Part shown: positions 14,325 through 21,198 of the stretch, in pieces
How the letters are laid out: each line of letters begins with the position of its first letter
Position numbering within the stretch: the first letter of the stretch is position 1
Origin: an uncultured Bacilli bacterium
GTDB lineage: Bacteria > Bacillota_I > Bacilli_A > RF39 > UBA660
DNA: 32,057 nt
NCBI GenBank assembly: GCA_947628365.1
Contig: CANQZN010000005.1
Location: 1-32,057, forward strand
Direction of reading: 5' to 3'
Translations under genes and position numbers: made by a program
The notes under the pieces: generated by a model
What the model saw: the letters and a program-made list of their open reading frames with translations, nothing else
What the model was told of the DNA's origin: nothing
The model's database searches: none

Positions 14325-15017
14325 ATGAAAAAAATAATGTATATATTAGTGGCTTTATTTGGTTTTATTCCTTTAATAGCTAAGGCTGAACCAGTAAAGG
14401 TTTATATTTTTGAAGCTGGCGGATGTCCAGCTTGTGAAGCGCAAATCAATTATTTAAATGGTTTAGACTCTTTAAATAAAAAATTTGTTATTGTTGAAAA
14501 AGAATTATATATTGATCATGACAACTGGGAAGTAGGAGCTGACTATGATTTAGGCTTAAAAGTTGCTAGAGCTTTTAAAAGAGCAGGTTTTGGTAAAGCT
14601 GGTGTCAAAAGTACTCCATTTGTAGTGGTAAGTGATCTTTATGCATCTATTGGTTATGATGATGAGCTAGAAAAAGTAATTGATGAAGCTTATGAACAAG
14701 GAGATAAAGATATAGTTAGTTGTATTGCACAAGGCAATAAAGATTGTTTACCAAGTAATTTTAATATAAAAACTGTTATTATTGCCGTTGTTGCTATTGT
14801 CCTTGTTTTTGGTGCTATAGTGGTTGTTACTTTATTAAAAGAAAGCAAAGCATCAAAAGTAGAAGAGGAAAAAGACGATGATAACAAAGATAGTTTAGAA
14901 GAAAAGGAAGGAATAAAAACTGCCAATAAACCTAAAAATAATGATAAACCTAAAGCTCAAAAAAACACTAAAAAGAAAACTAATAATAGTCCAAAAAGCA
15001 AAAAAGTATCAAAATAA
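14325..15017 (+). CDS. Secreted/membrane thioredoxin-like protein with CPAC motif
   Basis: The 230-residue product begins with a signal peptide or first membrane segment (KKIMYILVALFGFIPLIAKA). The thioredoxin-like domain follows, with the redox pair in GGCPACEAQ (C34, C37) and the cis-proline region KSTPFVVVSD. Two more cysteines (VSCIAQGNKDCLPS) lie just before a transmembrane segment (VIIAVVAIVLVFGAIVVVTLL). The C-terminal tail of about 55 residues is extremely Lys-rich and low complexity (PKNNDKPKAQKNTKKKTNN), probably cytoplasmic. This suggests an extracytoplasmic disulphide reductase or isomerase anchored by its C-terminal half; partners are unknown. GAGGTGG precedes the ATG. The stop codon lies in the loop of its terminator. 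Confidence 0.8.
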   Translation: MKKIMYILVALFGFIPLIAKAEPVKVYIFEAGGCPACEAQINYLNGLDSLNKKFVIVEKELYIDHDNWEVGADYDLGLKVARAFKRAGFGKAGVKSTPFVVVSDLYASIGYDDELEKVIDEAYEQGDKDIVSCIAQGNKDCLPSNFNIKTVIIAVVAIVLVFGAIVVVTLLKESKASKVEEEKDDDNKDSLEEKEGIKTANKPKNNDKPKAQKNTKKKTNNSPKSKKVSK

Positions 15018-15031
15018 TTGATGCTTTTTTT
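15001..15031 (+). terminator. Terminator overlapping the end of the thioredoxin-like gene
   Basis: AAAAAGTATC/GATGCTTTTT, 10 bp with one G-T pair, loop containing the stop codon, followed by T residues that run straight into the first Spo0A box. Confidence 0.85.
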
Positions 15032-15067
15032 GTCGAATTTTGAGAAGTATTTAGAAGTTTTGTCGAA
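15031..15067 (+). promoter_or_regulatory. Two Spo0A boxes in direct repeat
   Basis: TGTCGAA at 15031-15037 and 15061-15067, each within TTTTGTCGAA, exactly 30 bp apart (about three helical turns). TGTCGAA is a perfect 0A box. The second lies five bases upstream of a candidate -35, a position like activated Spo0A promoters. Confidence 0.65.
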
Positions 15068-15071
15068 GGTG

Positions 15072-15100
15072 TTGCAATTAGATAAATTAAAGTTTAATAT
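15072..15100 (+). promoter_or_regulatory. Candidate sigma-A promoter downstream of the Spo0A boxes
   Basis: TTGCAA (15072-15077), 17-bp spacer, TAATAT (15095-15100). The predicted start near 15107 coincides with the 5' arm of the long-range stem. Confidence 0.45.
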
Positions 15101-15214
15101 CACTAATTGAAAGCGGGTTTTGGTTGATTTTCTAAACAAACTTTAATTTCTATATTTATATCTAACCCTATAACTGATCCCAAAAAATCACATCCCGCTT
15201 TCAAAATAATTAGT
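15084..15214 (+). ncRNA. Interlocked inverted repeats upstream of miaB; possible structured RNA or leader
   Basis: Stem B: TTGAAAGCGGG (15107-15117) pairs with CCCGCTTTCAA (15194-15204), an 11-bp perfect stem with several G-C pairs. It continues inward by TGATTTT/AAAATCA (15125-15131, 15184-15190) and outward by ACTAAT/ATTAGT. Stem A: AAATTAAAGTTT (15084-15095) and AAACTTTAATTT (15138-15149) form a perfect 12-bp inverted repeat whose right arm lies inside the loop of stem B, so the two interlock (A-B-A'-B'). The region lacks a credible ORF. It could be an RNA from the Spo0A-linked promoter, a miaB leader, or a DNA operator. It matches no RNA family I recognise. Confidence 0.45.
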
Positions 15215-15227
15215 TATATGATAAAAT
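15199..15227 (+). promoter_or_regulatory. Candidate miaB promoter
   Basis: Extended -10 TGATAAAAT (15219-15227) with a weak TTTCAA 17 bp upstream, which overlaps the right arm of stem B. Confidence 0.4.
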
Positions 15228-15248
15228 ACCTTCGTAGGAAGTGGTTTT

Positions 15249-16661
15249 ATGCATTTACCAGATTTAGATATTGCTAAAAAAAGAGAAAAAAGTGAAAATG
15301 TTTATATAGATTTAAAAGAAGATTATCATAAAGTATTTCAAAATAAAAAATATTATATAAGAACTTATGGTTGTCAAATGAATGTGCATGATAGTGAAGC
15401 GATTAAAAGTTATTTAGAAGCTTTAGGTTTTGTCAATACGGAAAATATAGAAGAAGCTAACTTAGTAGTTTTAAATACTTGTGCTATTAGAGAAAATGCT
15501 CGTGATAAAGTAGTAGGTTTTTTAGGAAAATGTAAATATCTTAAAAAAAATAGAGATGATTTTAAAATCGTTATCGCCGGTTGTATGAGTGAACAACCAG
15601 ATGTTATTGAAGATATTATGAAAAATCATAAATATGTTGATTTAGTTATTGGTACTCATAATATTCATGAATTACCTAAATTATTAATGCAAGAATATCA
15701 AAAACAAACTATTGAAGTCTATTCTAATAGCGATGAAGTTATTGAAGGTATGAATTATAAAAGAGATTCTAAATATACAGCATGGGTTAATATAATGTAT
15801 GGTTGTGATAAATTCTGTACTTATTGTATAGTTCCTTATACAAGAGGAAGAGAAAGAAGTAGAAAATTAGAAAGTATAGTGGAAGAAGTTAAAACATTAA
15901 AAGAAAATGGCTATAAAGAAGTTACTTTACTAGGTCAAAATGTTAATGCTTATGGTAAAGATATCGGAGAGACTTTTAGTCATTTACTTGAGTGTGTTGC
16001 GAAAACTAATATTGAAAGAATTAGATTTGTGACAAGTCACCCTTGGAATTTTACTGATGAAATGATAGATATTATTGCTAAATATGATAATATTATGCCT
16101 TATATTCATTTACCTCTTCAATCAGGCAGTAATAACATTTTAAAAAGGATGAATAGAAGATATACTAAGGAAGAATATATTGCTTTATTTAATAAAATGA
16201 AAGAAAAAATTCCTAATGTAGCAATTACTACGGATATAATTGTTGGTTTTCCTAATGAAACAAAAGAGGACTTTGAAGAAACTTTAGATGTAGTTAGAAC
16301 TTGTAAGTTTGATGGGGCTTATACATTTATATTCTCAAAAAGAGAAGGAACACCAGCAGCAAGAATGGAAGATAAAATTAGTTTAGAAGAAAAAGAAGAA
16401 AGATTAAAAGAATTAAATACTTTAGTTAATAAGTATAGTAATGAAAGTAATCAAAAATTATTAAATAAAGTAGTTGAGGTTTTAATTTTAGGTGTTAGTG
16501 ATAAAGATAAAACTAAAGTATATGGTTATACTGATACAATGAAATTAGTAAATGTTACAAGTGATGAAGATATTATTGGTAAAATTGTTAAAGTTAGAAT
16601 TACTTCTGCCAAAAGCTTTAGCTTAGATGGGGAATATGTTAAGGAAGAGGTTAGTGCTTAA
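15249..16661 (+). CDS. miaB: tRNA-2-methylthio-N6-dimethylallyladenosine synthase MiaB
   Basis: The 470-residue product is a radical-SAM methylthiotransferase. The N-terminal UPF0004 domain has the three cysteines of the auxiliary 4Fe-4S cluster: C42 (RTYGCQMN), C78 (NTCAIREN) and C112 (AGCMSEQ). The radical-SAM motif CDKFCTYC gives C186, C190 and C193, with IVPYTRGRERSR after it. SHPWNFTDEMI, HLPLQSGSNNILKRMNRRYT and TDIIVGFPNET are MiaB hallmarks. The C-terminal TRAM domain (about 400-465) binds tRNA. It adds a methylthio group to i6A37 of tRNAs reading UNN codons. Start ATG 15249 follows AGGAAGTGG. The complex region upstream (Spo0A boxes, inverted repeats) is unusual for a housekeeping gene. 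Confidence 0.97.
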   Translation: MHLPDLDIAKKREKSENVYIDLKEDYHKVFQNKKYYIRTYGCQMNVHDSEAIKSYLEALGFVNTENIEEANLVVLNTCAIRENARDKVVGFLGKCKYLKKNRDDFKIVIAGCMSEQPDVIEDIMKNHKYVDLVIGTHNIHELPKLLMQEYQKQTIEVYSNSDEVIEGMNYKRDSKYTAWVNIMYGCDKFCTYCIVPYTRGRERSRKLESIVEEVKTLKENGYKEVTLLGQNVNAYGKDIGETFSHLLECVAKTNIERIRFVTSHPWNFTDEMIDIIAKYDNIMPYIHLPLQSGSNNILKRMNRRYTKEEYIALFNKMKEKIPNVAITTDIIVGFPNETKEDFEETLDVVRTCKFDGAYTFIFSKREGTPAARMEDKISLEEKEERLKELNTLVNKYSNESNQKLLNKVVEVLILGVSDKDKTKVYGYTDTMKLVNVTSDEDIIGKIVKVRITSAKSFSLDGEYVKEEVSA

Positions 16662-16699
16662 TTTAATATGAAGAAAACGATTTTAGAAGATGATGGCTT

Positions 16700-17770
16700 A
16701 TGAATCAAGAAATAATAGGAAAGTTTATAAAGCAACTTCGTGAAGAAAAGGGATGGACTCAAGAATTATTGGCACAGAAAATTTTTATTGGTAGGGAGGC
16801 CATTTCTAAATGGGAACGTGGAAAAACATTGCCAGAATCAAAATCATTGGAACAATTATGTAAAGTCTTTGATATTAGTTTAAATGAACTTTTGTGTGGT
16901 GAAAGGAATACGACCAAAAATATAGCATTAGATTTATATGAAGATAGTAAAAAGATAAGAAAAAAATTTAAAATTTTATTTAATATAACTATTTTATTGG
17001 TATTAATAATGCTTTTTTATTATTTTATTACGCAATATAAATCAGTGAAAATTTTTACAATTTCAGGTGAGAGCAAAAATTTTCAAATATATAATGGTTT
17101 ATATATTAAAACTAACGAAAAAATATATTTAAATATAGGAGAAATAATTAATAATAACCATTTAAAAATTAACAAAATTGAATTATCTTATTTGAAGGCA
17201 GATCAAGAAATTCCAGTTTTTACTAGTTTTGATACTAATTTGTTAATAGTTGATTATTATGGATATAATGAATATTTTAATTATGATAAAAATGATTTAT
17301 ATCTAAAAATATATTATGATAATTACAATGAAATAATAAAATTAAATTTTACGCAAGATTACTTAAACAACAAATTTTTCATTATTAAAAATTTTCGTAT
17401 TTCCAAAAATGATGTTTTAAATAATAATATACCAGACAATGAAAAATTAATAAATAAAATAAAAGAAAAATTTGATTATAAAGATAATACTTATAAATTT
17501 ATAATTGAATCCAACACTAATCAAATCGAAATATTATATAACGAAAATACAAATACATTATTATGCAATAAATTAAAAAATCAACAATTAAAGGAAGAAT
17601 ATTATTTAATTTTGGATTATAATTTAATAACTTATACGAATTACGAAAATGAAAAAATAAATTATAGTTTTAATTACGATGGAAATTTTAATTGCACCTT
17701 TGGAACATGTAATAACGTCAAGTCAAATCTTGATTCATTTTATAAAATTTTGTCTACAATTTTATCATAA
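16700..17770 (+). CDS. Membrane-tethered XRE-family regulator
   Basis: A 356-residue protein. An N-terminal XRE helix-turn-helix (residues 6-60) reads GKFIKQLREEKGWTQELLAQ and GREAISKWERGKTLPESKSL, ending in the common LNELLCGE. A charged linker leads to one transmembrane segment near residues 92-112 (ILFNITILLVLIMLFYYFI). About 240 residues outside the membrane follow: beta-rich, very Asn/Tyr-rich, with two cysteines near the end (NCTFGTC). This layout suggests a one-component sensor that binds DNA inside and detects an external signal. It follows miaB by 38 bases, so could share its transcript. The next two genes encode secreted proteins of one family, candidate targets or ligands (inference). 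The ribosome site is weak. Confidence 0.82.
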   Translation: MNQEIIGKFIKQLREEKGWTQELLAQKIFIGREAISKWERGKTLPESKSLEQLCKVFDISLNELLCGERNTTKNIALDLYEDSKKIRKKFKILFNITILLVLIMLFYYFITQYKSVKIFTISGESKNFQIYNGLYIKTNEKIYLNIGEIINNNHLKINKIELSYLKADQEIPVFTSFDTNLLIVDYYGYNEYFNYDKNDLYLKIYYDNYNEIIKLNFTQDYLNNKFFIIKNFRISKNDVLNNNIPDNEKLINKIKEKFDYKDNTYKFIIESNTNQIEILYNENTNTLLCNKLKNQQLKEEYYLILDYNLITYTNYENEKINYSFNYDGNFNCTFGTCNNVKSNLDSFYKILSTILS

Positions 17771-17774
17771 TTTG

Positions 17775-17799
17775 AAAGCATTTTTTATGCTTTTTTTTT
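17775..17799 (+). terminator. Terminator after the XRE regulator gene
   Basis: AAAGCAT/ATGCTTT, 7-bp stem with a T-only loop, followed by a run of about nine T. Confidence 0.9.
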
Positions 17800-17874
17800 A
17801 ATGTGCTTTAAAAGCCCTTTATTTTTTAAAAAAATATTAGTATGGTTAAGGAGAAAGAAGGGAGGCTAAAATGT

Positions 17875-18618
17875 ATGGGGAAAAAATTTATATATCTTTT
17901 ATTTGTTTTTGCACTATTTTTAATAGTGTCATTAATGAAAGTAGAAGCTAAAAATTTATATTATATTAATAACAATAATGTTTCTCTATCAAAAGAAGAA
18001 TATTTATTTATATCCGATTTATTTTATGATGGATATCAAAATATAATGGAAGAAAAGGATTATAATAATATCTTTTATGATTCTAATATTTTAAATAGCA
18101 AGATTTCTCATAATATTATTTTTGACAATTCATCCACAGTAACATTGCAAGGAACTTTTCAAAGTACTGCTAGCAAAAAAATTACTATTTCTAAAGCATG
18201 CGCTACTTATTGCTTAATTTCGATAGTTGCCGAATGGATTAAATCACCGATAGTCAGAAGTTATGATTTAATGGGAGCATATTTGGAAAACGTAAAATTA
18301 GTTACTAGTCCGATAACGACAGTAATGAATTCTACTGGACACAATGATTCTTACGAGATGGAAGAAGATAAAAATGGATTTGGCGTCTCTATAAAATTAT
18401 TAACTTCTGGTGATGATATGAAAATAGTTCAACATTTTAATGTTGCTGGATCAGGACACATTTATGGAACCTATCAGCATGCAATAAAAAATATAACACT
18501 TGCTAATAGTAAAAAATATACTATTTCTAAAAGTGGATATGGTAAGGTATTTTTGTTTAATAATCTTACAATAAGAAATTATTATGATGGTATGACTGGT
18601 GTAGACATTGAGATTTAA
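17875..18618 (+). CDS. Secreted protein of unknown function, family member 1
   Basis: The 247-residue product has a signal peptide (MGKKFIYLLFVFALFLIVSL, cleavage probably near VEA-KN). Mature parts are an N-terminal stretch NNNNVSLSKEEYLFISDLFYDGYQNIM, a middle region with two cysteines (ACATYC) and a C-terminal beta-rich region with YGTYQHAIKNITL and NYYDGMTGVDIEI. Both ends correspond to parts of the next protein (18730), so the two are paralogues of different length. Function is unknown. ATG 17875 was chosen because GGGAGG lies nine bases upstream and it starts directly at a clean signal peptide; an upstream in-frame ATG would place polar residues in front. It lies downstream of the membrane-bound XRE regulator. 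Confidence 0.75.
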   Translation: MGKKFIYLLFVFALFLIVSLMKVEAKNLYYINNNNVSLSKEEYLFISDLFYDGYQNIMEEKDYNNIFYDSNILNSKISHNIIFDNSSTVTLQGTFQSTASKKITISKACATYCLISIVAEWIKSPIVRSYDLMGAYLENVKLVTSPITTVMNSTGHNDSYEMEEDKNGFGVSIKLLTSGDDMKIVQHFNVAGSGHIYGTYQHAIKNITLANSKKYTISKSGYGKVFLFNNLTIRNYYDGMTGVDIEI

Positions 18619-18632
18619 ATGATTTAAATCTC
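18610..18632. repeat. 23-bp near-perfect palindrome across the stop codon of gene 17875
   Basis: GAGATTTAAAT and ATTTAAATCTC (11 bp each) around a single G. The right part TCTCAT can alternatively pair with ATGAGA at 18647-18652, with an ATGTT/AACAT hairpin inside. No T-run follows, so a simple terminator is doubtful. Confidence 0.75.
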
Positions 18633-18729
18633 ATGTTTAACATAAAATGAGAGAGGTGATAGATAAAAATAAAAATTTATAAAATCTGTTTTATCTTTCA
18701 GTAAAAAAGATTATATAGAAAGGGATTTT

Positions 18730-19824
18730 ATGAAGAAATTAAATTTGATGTTTACATTTTCAATTGCATGTTTGTTTGTCTTTTCTTCTACTGTTAATGC
18801 CGAAATAATTAATACAAATAAAAATGGAATAATAATGACACAAAAAGAAATTAATAATTTAAAAAATTTAGGTTTTAGTTTTGACAACATTGATTATATG
18901 GATGAGGATATTTTTTTTGCTAATAAAGATATAGAGGCTACTTTAGAAAGTCAAGAAAAAAAATATATTGAAACTTTATATATTTATAAGCCTAAAAACA
19001 AATTAATAGCATTGGGATTAAATCCAATCGAATTACAAGCCAATTTTGAAGAAAATGAAGATGATTATGTATTAGATAAAGTGATTCATAAAGAAATTAA
19101 CGAAAAACAATATAATAATGGCGAATATACAATAGCTGTTCCTTATGATGTTAATCCACATGTCGTTGGAAGAGGTATGAAAACTTTAACAACTTCTATC
19201 AGTTATATTTCAGCTTCTAAACGATATAGATTAACAAATGAATTAATTTGGAAAGAATCTCCGAAAAATAGATATGAGGATTTATATGGTATTGCAGGAA
19301 ATCCTGCACAACAAAATCCGGTATCTGGATCTCAAAATGCTTATGGAAGTTGGGATATTTATGACACATGTTCTGAAAGTATAATTGCAAATGGTGGGAG
19401 CAACTATACAAGTAAATCTTGGTATAAAAGCTCATTTGGCTATGGGATAAATATTCCATTACCGGAAAATTACTATAAAACAGTAAAATGGGATACGAAA
19501 TATGGAAATACTCCTAATCCTTGTAAAGATGCTCAACGGCCTGGTCTTACATTACCATCAAGAGGTTCAAAAAATTACACTCAAGAGATTCAAAATATGA
19601 AATTTACAATGTACTACGATGTTATAAAAGTTACGGGAACTTCTGTAGATGCTTTCGGAAGTTATCAACATGCTGTAGATTCAATTACTTTTACTCCTTC
19701 AATTAGCGTAAATATAACTAATAATGGAACTTTGGGAGGAATATTCAATTTAGATGCTACATATAGTAAAAAATTTGATGGTATGGAAGGAACTCATGCT
19801 CAAATTCTAAATCCTAAATGGTAA
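18730..19824 (+). CDS. Secreted protein of unknown function, family member 2
   Basis: The 364-residue product starts with a signal peptide (MKKLNLMFTFSIACLFVFSS, cleavage probably after VNA). Its N-terminal part, NKNGIIMTQKEINNLKNLGF followed by NIDYMDEDIFF, parallels gene 17875 (N-x-x-V/I-x-x-xxKE...). The C-terminal FGSYQHAVDSITF and KKFDGMEGTHAQIL match YGTYQHAIKNITL and YYDGMTG of that protein. The middle 200 residues are extra (TTSISYISASKRYRL, NAYGSWDIYDTCS) and carry two cysteines (DTCSES, NPCKDAQ). Secreted and probably beta-rich; no enzymatic motif is seen. AGAAAGGGA gives a ribosome site. It ends at a 21-bp hairpin. Possibly exported under control of the neighbouring XRE membrane regulator (inference). 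Confidence 0.75.
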   Translation: MKKLNLMFTFSIACLFVFSSTVNAEIINTNKNGIIMTQKEINNLKNLGFSFDNIDYMDEDIFFANKDIEATLESQEKKYIETLYIYKPKNKLIALGLNPIELQANFEENEDDYVLDKVIHKEINEKQYNNGEYTIAVPYDVNPHVVGRGMKTLTTSISYISASKRYRLTNELIWKESPKNRYEDLYGIAGNPAQQNPVSGSQNAYGSWDIYDTCSESIIANGGSNYTSKSWYKSSFGYGINIPLPENYYKTVKWDTKYGNTPNPCKDAQRPGLTLPSRGSKNYTQEIQNMKFTMYYDVIKVTGTSVDAFGSYQHAVDSITFTPSISVNITNNGTLGGIFNLDATYSKKFDGMEGTHAQILNPKW

Positions 19825-19838
19825 AAAAATTAAAACTT

Positions 19839-19888
19839 ACATAAATAGTAAAGAACTATGCAATTTAATAGTTCTTTATTATTTATGT
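19839..19888 (+). terminator. Strong 21-bp hairpin after gene 18730
   Basis: The arms 19839-19859 and 19868-19888 pair at 20 of 21 positions plus one G-T, with an 8-base loop. It lacks a long T-run after the stem. Probable terminator or mRNA 3' stabiliser. Confidence 0.7.
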
Positions 19889-19897
19889 GTTAATTAT

Positions 19898-19927
19898 ATG
19901 ACAAGTATACTGAATAAGGTGTATAAT
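19898..19927 (+). promoter_or_regulatory. Promoter of gene 19948
   Basis: ATGACA (five of six -35 bases), 18-bp spacer, perfect TATAAT (19922-19927), with GAAAGGA before the ATG. Confidence 0.6.
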
Positions 19928-19947
19928 AAATTTTAGAAAGGATTATT

Positions 19948-20604
19948 ATGAAGAAAAATAGTTTAATAAAAATTGTAGGACTAATTATAGGAATTATCTT
20001 AATTATATTATTAGGAGTATTTATATTTATTAATATACCTATAAAATCTATTAAGATAGATACAAATTTAATGAATACATATAATGATAATTTAATCGCC
20101 ATTAAAGATACATTAGATTTAATAACTATTCCTAGTGAAGATGGAATAATAGATTGGTATAAATTAAAAGATAATAATAAAATAGATAAAGATTTAAAAG
20201 ATGCTTATGAATATTTTTTAATACCAATTAGAAATTATTATCTGTATACAACAGGTGAAGGCTTTAATAAAGTTGGAGATAATGATAGTTTTTCTAATAG
20301 TAATTTTTTAGCAAATTTTACTAATAAAAAGAGAATAAGTATAAAAGAGTATAATAGTATAATGAAAAATTATTCTTTGTATAATATGGACACTATTGGT
20401 TCATTTTATACAGATTACTTATCTTTACAAAATGTTCTAATTTATAAAGATATAAAGAAACCACTTCAAGATTTAGCAAACTATTACTTAGAAATAAAGA
20501 ATAAGAAATTTAACAATTATTCTTTAGTTTTAGAGTGTGAAGCAAAAAAATCTGAATTAATTAAGGTATTTATTGAAACATTAAAGAATAAATTAAATTA
20601 TTAA
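19948..20604 (+). CDS. Membrane-anchored protein of unknown function
   Basis: 218 residues, not recognised. One N-terminal hydrophobic segment (IKIVGLIIGIILIILLGVFIFINI) acts as signal-anchor; the remaining ~185 residues are probably outside, predominantly helical by composition, Asn/Lys/Tyr-rich and with one cysteine (VLECEAKK). No motif was found. It has its own promoter and is separated by 99 bases from the next gene, which also has its own promoter, so it is probably monocistronic. GAAAGGATT supports the start. Confidence 0.65.
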   Translation: MKKNSLIKIVGLIIGIILIILLGVFIFINIPIKSIKIDTNLMNTYNDNLIAIKDTLDLITIPSEDGIIDWYKLKDNNKIDKDLKDAYEYFLIPIRNYYLYTTGEGFNKVGDNDSFSNSNFLANFTNKKRISIKEYNSIMKNYSLYNMDTIGSFYTDYLSLQNVLIYKDIKKPLQDLANYYLEIKNKKFNNYSLVLECEAKKSELIKVFIETLKNKLNY

Positions 20605-20652
20605 AGAATATTTTTGTAAATTTGACAAAATATAGACAATAAAAGTTACAGT

Positions 20653-20681
20653 TTGCCATAAAATTTATAATATAGTATAAT
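20653..20681 (+). promoter_or_regulatory. Promoter of the 20704-24057 gene cluster
   Basis: TTGCCA (five of six), exactly 17 bp, perfect TATAAT (20676-20681). GAGGTG precedes the first ATG. Confidence 0.7.
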
Positions 20682-20703
20682 ATTAATGCCAATGAGGTGA
20701 AAT

Positions 20704-21198
20704 ATGAAAAGAATAAAAAAGTTTTTGAGGGAAAATAAGGTATTAGTTGTACTTGCAATAATCTTCTTAATTTGTATGATTATCTTAGTAAGTTCTACAA
20801 TCATAACATTTTATGATAATAGTAAAGATGTTTATGGAACAAGACTTGATACAACTAAAAATGTACCTTTAGAGGATGATGTTTTAAATAAAGTTAAAAC
20901 AGATTTACAAAGTGATAAGACAGTAACCAATGTTAATATTTTGAAAAAAGGTAAAATAGTTTACATTGAAATAGACTTTGCTGATGATACTAAATTAGAT
21001 AATGCAAAAAAGAGTGCAGAAGTTGCTTTAACAAGTTTTTCTGAAGCTCAATTAAAAGTTTATGACATCCATTTCACTATTAATTCTAAAAATACTAAAG
21101 ATGATAATGAAAGTTATACATTAATGGGTGCTCGTAATAAAAATGGTAGTGGCAAAATAATATGGAACAATAATAATAAAGAAGAGAGTAAAAAATGA
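20704..21198 (+). CDS. Small membrane-anchored protein of unknown function
   Basis: 164 residues with one N-terminal transmembrane segment (VLVVLAIIFLICMIILVSSTIITF) and an external domain. The domain order LEDDVLNKVKTDL, VTNVNILKKGKIVYIEIDF, AKKSAEVALTSF and VYDIHFTI suggests a compact alpha-beta fold; the end is Asn-rich (IIWNNNNKEESKK). No known function. It is the only gene in the window ending in TGA, which overlaps the next ATG as ATGA, so it is translationally coupled to the GGDEF-like gene. It may be an accessory subunit of that membrane receptor (inference from coupling). Confidence 0.75.
   Translation: MKRIKKFLRENKVLVVLAIIFLICMIILVSSTIITFYDNSKDVYGTRLDTTKNVPLEDDVLNKVKTDLQSDKTVTNVNILKKGKIVYIEIDFADDTKLDNAKKSAEVALTSFSEAQLKVYDIHFTINSKNTKDDNESYTLMGARNKNGSGKIIWNNNNKEESKK

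Noticed and set aside
14957-15139. Minus-strand ORF over the Spo0A-box region
   Set aside because: No ribosome site or recognisable domain. It spans the terminator and the direct-repeat boxes, which explain the sequence better.
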